From contig NZ_BMTW01000014.1 in NCBI RefSeq assembly GCF_014649875.1, forward strand, positions 124,001 through 188,000: 64,000 bases of DNA, read 5' to 3'. A program made the position numbers and the translations under genes. Shown here in pieces: positions 60,102 to 64,000 of the stretch; position 1 is the first letter of the stretch; every line of letters starts with the position of its first letter. The DNA is from Streptomyces rubiginosohelvolus (lineage in GTDB: Bacteria; Actinomycetota; Actinomycetes; Streptomycetales; Streptomycetaceae). A model generated the notes under the pieces. That model saw only the letters and a list, made by a program, of their open reading frames with translations. It was not told the origin of the DNA and did not search any database.

Positions 60102-61291
60102 CGCTCACCGGCCAGCGCGATGAACGCCTCCTCGTGGGCCGCGCGCCGCTCCAGGTCGCGGGCGAAGACCTCCCGGGCCACCCGTGCCAGCGCCCGGGCC
60201 GGGGTGTGCAGATCCAGGCGGCTCGCCTCCGCCACCGTCTCCGCCCAGTCGGCCGGGATCGCACCGCCCAGCGCGCCCACGATCGCCCCGCTCATCGTGG
60301 CGATGGAGTCGCAGTCCCGGCCGTAGTTCACCGAACCCAGCACCGTACGGCGGTAGTCGCCGCCCCCGACCAGCAACATCCCCAGGGCGACGGGCAGTTC
60401 CTCGATGGCGTGCAGCCGGGAGGGGCGGCGGGCGCCGAGTGCGGGGGAGCGGTAGTCGGGGCCGACCGTGTCGAAGGGCTCCACGGCCGCCCGCAACGGG
60501 GCGAGCGCGGACTCGAAGTCGTCGTGGTGCAGGGCGACTTCGCAGACCGCCTCGATCGCGGAGCGGGTGCCGTCCTTCGCGAGCGCGAGGGCGGCGTCGA
60601 CCACCGTGGCAGGGGTCGCGTCCGGGTGGCAGGCGGCGGCGACGGCGGCCGCGAAGACCCCGGCGGCCTCCCGCCCGTACGACGACTGGTGCGGGGCCGC
60701 CACCTCCAGCGCCTCGGTGTAAGCGGCCTCCGGGTGCCCGGCGTTGACCAGGCCGACCGGGGCCATGTACATCGCCGCCCCGCAGTTGACGATGTTGCCC
60801 GCCCCGGCCTCGCGCGGGTCCATGTGCCCGTAGTGCAGCCGGGCGACGATCCACTTCTCCGCCAGGAAGATCCGCTGGAGGGGGAGCGCCTCGGCCTCCA
60901 GCTCCGGGATCCAGCGGGGCGAGAGCAGATCCGGGACCAGATGGTCGGCGACGGCGTACGCGTCGAGGTGGTCGCGGACCTTCTCGTAGACCCGGATCAG
61001 GGCGTGGGTCATCAAGGTGTCGTCGGTGACGTGGCCGTCGCCCTTGTGGTACGGGGCGATGGGGCGGGCGGTGCGCCAGTCCTCGCCGTACCAGGGGCCG
61101 ACGATCCCGGTCACCCGGCCGCCGTGGCGCTCGGCGATCTGCTCGGGGGTCCAGCCCTCGACCGGGCCGCCGAGCGCGTCCCCGACGGCCGCGCCGACGA
61201 GGGCCCGGGTGAAGCGGTCATCGAGTCCGGGGGTGGAGGGAGAGGTCTGCGGGGTCGAGGCGGCCGGAGCTGTGGCCGTTGTGGGCGTCAT
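60098..61291 (-). CDS. ADP-ribosylglycohydrolase family protein (paralogue 3)
   Basis: 397 residues. ARH core with GAAVGDALGGPVEG, metal motif VTDDT (T89-D90-D91-T92) and second motif GRDCDSIATMSG near residue 320, all intact. MDPREAGAGNIVNCGAAMYM is a further conserved block. ATG 61291 is used; an in-frame GTG at 61306 is possible. Either start lies inside the end of paralogue 2 in another frame, an overlap of at least 74 nt. Confidence 0.87.
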   Translation of the reverse strand: MTPTTATAPAASTPQTSPSTPGLDDRFTRALVGAAVGDALGGPVEGWTPEQIAERHGGRVTGIVGPWYGEDWRTARPIAPYHKGDGHVTDDTLMTHALIRVYEKVRDHLDAYAVADHLVPDLLSPRWIPELEAEALPLQRIFLAEKWIVARLHYGHMDPREAGAGNIVNCGAAMYMAPVGLVNAGHPEAAYTEALEVAAPHQSSYGREAAGVFAAAVAAACHPDATPATVVDAALALAKDGTRSAIEAVCEVALHHDDFESALAPLRAAVEPFDTVGPDYRSPALGARRPSRLHAIEELPVALGMLLVGGGDYRRTVLGSVNYGRDCDSIATMSGAIVGALGGAIPADWAETVAEASRLDLHTPARALARVAREVFARDLERRAAHEEAFIALAGER

Positions 61292-62516
61292 GCCGGAATT
61301 GTCCACCCGGGAGGGCCGGTTCCGTGGCTGCCAGCAGCCCGGCGAGTTCGATCAGGTCCGTGCCCGCGAGCCGGGGCAGCGCACAGCCCGCGAGCGTCCG
61401 GCAGGCCTCGCGCCAGCCCGCCGGTACGGCGGTGATCGAGCCGATCGCCCCGGTCAGCGCCCCGGCCAGGGCGGGCGCGGAGTCGGCGACCCGGGAGAGG
61501 CAGGCGGCGGCCGGGATGGCCTGCGCGATCTCGCCCCGGGCGGCGGTGGTGAGGGCGAGGGCGACGGGGACGGTCTCGGCGGCCGCGATCCCGTAGCTGT
61601 AGACGTGGTCGACGATCTGGTGCTCCAGGACCGGGACCAGGGCGAACGCCCCGGCGGGCTCGTCCGCGAACTCCCGGGCCAGGCGGACCGCGTGCACGGC
61701 GTTGCGGGCGATCTCGGTGCCGTCGGGGAGCCGGTCGAGGGCGGCGTTCACCACGGTGTCGACGTCCGCCCCGGCCAGCGCCACGGCGATCGCGGCGGCC
61801 ACGGCCCGGGCACCGTGCACCCCGTCGCCGTCCTGGGTGTACCGGGCGTCGAACTCCGCGAGGGCCGCGGCCTCCGCCGGATCGCCCGGGTGGACCACGG
61901 CGAGCACGGCCGCGCGGACGCAGGCGGCGTCGTCGAAGTAGTGCGGGTTGTCGTGCCCGGTGGCGGGCGGCCGCAGCCCGGCGGCCAGGTTGCCGAGCCC
62001 GGCCCGCACCGAGATCCGGGCCCGCAGCGGAAGGACGGCCGCCTCGACCTCGGGGGCCCGGGCGCTGGCGGCGGCGACGGTGGCGGCGAGCGCGTTCCAG
62101 GCCCGGTCGACGGCGTCCCGCATCCGGCGCCCGGGCGAGAGGCCGTCCGCCTCGTCGGCGGCCGCCGCCAGCACCGTACGGGCGGCGAACGCGGCCCACT
62201 CGGCGTCGTCGGACGGCCCGAGCCGCAGCGGCTCGGGCGGCTGGTTGAGGGCGATGGGCACGGGGAGCGTGGTGGTGGCGTTCTGCTCGGCGAAGGTGTC
62301 CAGTTCCCGGGTGAGCCGCCGGGTCCACTCGGGCATCCGGGCCGCCCGATGCCGCGCGGCGGGCCACCCGGCGGCGTCCCCGGCGGCCAGCCCGAGCAAC
62401 AGCCCTTCGATCCGGGCGCGCCGGGAGGGGGCGGGGGAGTGGGAGGTTTCCGTACCCGGTCGGGTGACTCCCGGGCTTCCGGTGGGCCCTGCTGTCGTCT
62501 CGCCCGTCGTCGTCAT
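61218..62516 (-). CDS. ADP-ribosylglycohydrolase-like protein with altered metal site (paralogue 2)
   Basis: 432 residues. The fold markers are present (GLLLGLAAGDAAG at about 38-50, GLGNLAAGLRPP) but the usual T-D-D-T reads SDDAEW at 102-107, and the C-terminal DxDT reads RVADSAP at 341-347, with V342 in place of the first Asp. Metal binding is likely weakened or changed. ATG 62516 overlaps the stop of paralogue 1 by four bases. It may be a regulatory or non-catalytic partner, or have a different activity. Confidence 0.82.
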   Translation of the reverse strand: MTTTGETTAGPTGSPGVTRPGTETSHSPAPSRRARIEGLLLGLAAGDAAGWPAARHRAARMPEWTRRLTRELDTFAEQNATTTLPVPIALNQPPEPLRLGPSDDAEWAAFAARTVLAAAADEADGLSPGRRMRDAVDRAWNALAATVAAASARAPEVEAAVLPLRARISVRAGLGNLAAGLRPPATGHDNPHYFDDAACVRAAVLAVVHPGDPAEAAALAEFDARYTQDGDGVHGARAVAAAIAVALAGADVDTVVNAALDRLPDGTEIARNAVHAVRLAREFADEPAGAFALVPVLEHQIVDHVYSYGIAAAETVPVALALTTAARGEIAQAIPAAACLSRVADSAPALAGALTGAIGSITAVPAGWREACRTLAGCALPRLAGTDLIELAGLLAATEPALPGGQFRHDAHNGHSSGRLDPADLSLHPRTR

Positions 62517-63610
62517 CGCCGCTCCTCCCGGCCCGGCTCGAAGGACGCCGCCACCGACGCCATGTCCCGTACGGCCGAAGGTTCGCGGCCGCCGCCCCGC
62601 TCCCGCGTCGTTTCCGGGGTGGCCGCCTCCGGGTCGTCCGGGGTCAGCAGCTCCGCGATGTCCAGCACGTGGTAGCCGCGCATCGAGGGCAGGCAGCTGC
62701 CCCGGACCGGGCCGATCGCGCTCGCCCAGTCCGGCGGGATGGCGCTCTCCCCGTGCAGGGCCCCGGCCAGCGACCCTGCCACCGCCGCCGTCGTATCGGC
62801 GTCCCGGCCCATGTTGACCGCCGTCAGCACCGCCGTCCGGAAGTCCCCGCGCGCCGCCGTGAACGCCCCGAACGCCAGGCCCACCGCCTCCGGCGCGAGG
62901 TCCGTCCACGGGTAGCCGGCGATCACCACCGCCGAGCGCACCGCCCGCTCCATCGTGAGGCGGTCGGGGTAGGGGCGCTGGGCCGCCGCGACCGCCCGGC
63001 GCAGCGAGCGGGCCGTCCAGGAGTCCATCGGGACCACCGAGAGCGCGGCCGCGATCACCGATGCGAGTCCCGAGCCGACCATGGCCGCCGCGACCCCGGC
63101 CGCCACCGCCTGGCCCCCGTAGATCCCCTCGCCCTCGTGGCTGACCCGGCCGTCCACCGCGACCAGCCGGGCCGCCTCGGCCGGGCGGCCCGCCGCGAAC
63201 ACCCCGAAGGGCGCCGCCCGCATCGCGAGCCCGTCGCTCCAGGCGTGCCGGTGCTGGGCCGAGATCGGCGCGGCCAGGCCCCGGCGCAGGTTCTCCAGCG
63301 TGCCGCGCTCGCTGAACCCGGCCCCCCGGAACGGGCCCTCGTCGAGATCGGCGATCCAGTGGTGCCAGGCCCGCTCCACATGGGTGACGTCGAGCGCGGA
63401 GCCGTACCGGGCCAGCAGCAGCCCGGAGAAGATCGCGTACTCCGTGTCGTCGGTGCCCGCCGGGTCGTCGCTCACGAACCCCTCGATCCGCCCCCAGCGG
63501 CTGCGGATCTCGGAGGGCCGCAGGTTCTCCGCCGGGGCGCCGAGCGCGTCCCCGACCGCCAGTCCCAGCAGTGCGCCCCTGGCCCGGTCATGGCCGATGG
63601 CCGTGTTCAT
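62513..63610 (-). CDS. ADP-ribosylglycohydrolase family protein (paralogue 1)
   Basis: 365 residues, first gene of the operon. ALLGLAVGDALGAPAEN, the metal motif T53-D54-D55-T56 in AGTDDTEYA and the second motif GRDADTTAAVAG (D270, D272, T273) are complete, so it should be an active dinuclear-metal hydrolase. GGAAGGG lies upstream of ATG 63610. It diverges from the VIT gene; the 270-bp gap holds both promoters. Confidence 0.87.
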   Translation of the reverse strand: MNTAIGHDRARGALLGLAVGDALGAPAENLRPSEIRSRWGRIEGFVSDDPAGTDDTEYAIFSGLLLARYGSALDVTHVERAWHHWIADLDEGPFRGAGFSERGTLENLRRGLAAPISAQHRHAWSDGLAMRAAPFGVFAAGRPAEAARLVAVDGRVSHEGEGIYGGQAVAAGVAAAMVGSGLASVIAAALSVVPMDSWTARSLRRAVAAAQRPYPDRLTMERAVRSAVVIAGYPWTDLAPEAVGLAFGAFTAARGDFRTAVLTAVNMGRDADTTAAVAGSLAGALHGESAIPPDWASAIGPVRGSCLPSMRGYHVLDIAELLTPDDPEAATPETTRERGGGREPSAVRDMASVAASFEPGREERR

Positions 63611-63752
63611 CGCGTCGCCCTTCCGTATCTCCGGCGGGTCCGAGCCCCGGTCGGACCGGGGCCGTTTCCGGTCCCTGTCCGCATCTGTCCCACGTGGAGC
63701 GCGAAGCGAGGCGGAAAACGCCGGGAAAGGGGCCAGGCGGATGACGGGCCAG

Positions 63753-63810
63753 GAAGCTGAGGCTGACCTTCCTTCGCAGGTCAGAGGGGGTATAGGGCAG
63801 CCTTGCCTTG
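63753..63810 (+). promoter_or_regulatory. Two candidate DmdR1/IdeR iron boxes before the VIT-type gene
   Basis: By eye, GAAGCTGAGGCTGACCTTC (63753-63771) matches the iron-box consensus TTAGGTTAGGCTCACCTAA at 12 of 19 positions, and ATAGGGCAGCCTTGCCTTG (63792-63810) at 11 of 19. Centres are 39 bp apart. Iron control of a metal transporter is plausible but this is a weak match. Confidence 0.35.
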
Positions 63811-63882
63811 CTGGCGGCGAACGCCCGGACCGCGTACCTTGGACTTTGTCGAGAGTTGTACTCAGTAGGGGAGAAGCGAGTC

Positions 63883-64000
63883 GTGGCCATCATCGAGACC
63901 GACGCCGTTCTGCACGAGGCGCACCGGGACAACCACACCCACCGGGATGTCAACGGTGGCTGGCTGCGTCCCGCCGTCTTCGGCGCGATGGACGGCCTGG
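63883..64000 (+). CDS. VIT1/CCC1 family metal transporter, N-terminal part (3' end outside window)
   Basis: 39 codons are visible: VAIIETDAVLHEAHRDNHTH, then DVNGGWLRPAVFGAMDGL, which leads into the first helix of VIT/CCC1 transporters (Fe/Mn export or storage). The His-rich start is common in this family. GTG 63883 is preceded by AGGGGAGAAG. The rest lies beyond the window. Confidence 0.8.
   Translation, partial: MAIIETDAVLHEAHRDNHTHRDVNGGWLRPAVFGAMDGL

Overview
The window is high-GC chromosomal DNA from a Streptomyces species. The evidence is GTG starts, very GC-rich third codon positions, four-base ATGA/GTGA gene overlaps, the actinobacterial order ftsQ-ftsZ-pgeF-yggS-sepF-yggT-divIVA, a PriA-type HisA, trpM between trpC and trpB, and only two TTA codons seen in the annotated genes. 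Nearly all of it is conserved core chromosome. No tRNA, rRNA, insertion sequence, phage, CRISPR array or plasmid function was seen.

Layout. 1-5742: end of the division/cell-wall cluster, from the 3' end of ftsQ to divIVA. 6080-9500: a minus-strand ileS with a T-box leader; the synthetase carries a GAHH signature in place of HxGH. 9788-16118: a DksA-like protein, lspA, an RluD-type pseudouridine synthase, an acetyltransferase, a Na+/H+ antiporter, MscS and a small hydrolase. 16214-19249: minus-strand membrane-anchored DsbA-like protein, a membrane protein and a DUF2252 protein. 19453-22989: dnaE. 23085-32020: a NYN-domain protein, an ABC exporter pair joined by a possible 49-codon frame, and several poorly characterised genes. 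32240-37979: his operon hisD-C-B-(55 aa membrane protein)-H-priA-ridA-F, with a repeat/palindrome at its promoter and a long perfect hairpin at its end. 38182-45683: a secreted cutinase/PET-hydrolase-like lipase, a large LuxR-type regulator with a TTA codon, a PucR regulator, and an ArsR-MFS pair behind a phased operator. 46478-53571: hisI-trpE, three small membrane-protein genes, then trpC-trpM-trpB-trpA. 53646-55642: a second DsbA-like protein and lgt.

55704-63610 is the least ordinary part: seven tightly overlapping minus-strand genes encoding four ADP-ribosylglycohydrolase-fold proteins, a ribokinase, a class III CoA-transferase and a CitE-like lyase. It looks like one transcription unit for releasing and phosphorylating a ribosyl group, coupled to acyl-CoA chemistry. 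The substrate cannot be read from sequence. One of the four paralogues has lost metal-site residues. A divergent VIT/CCC1-type metal transporter starts at 63883 and runs off the end; two sites resembling DmdR1/IdeR iron boxes lie upstream of it.

How the genes connect: the first block builds and positions the division ring (FtsZ, SepF) and polar growth (DivIVA); lspA and lgt mature lipoproteins; the his and trp blocks share PriA, which serves both pathways, so no separate trpF is needed. Several genes have a -10-like hexamer 6-7 nt before the start codon and probably give leaderless mRNAs.
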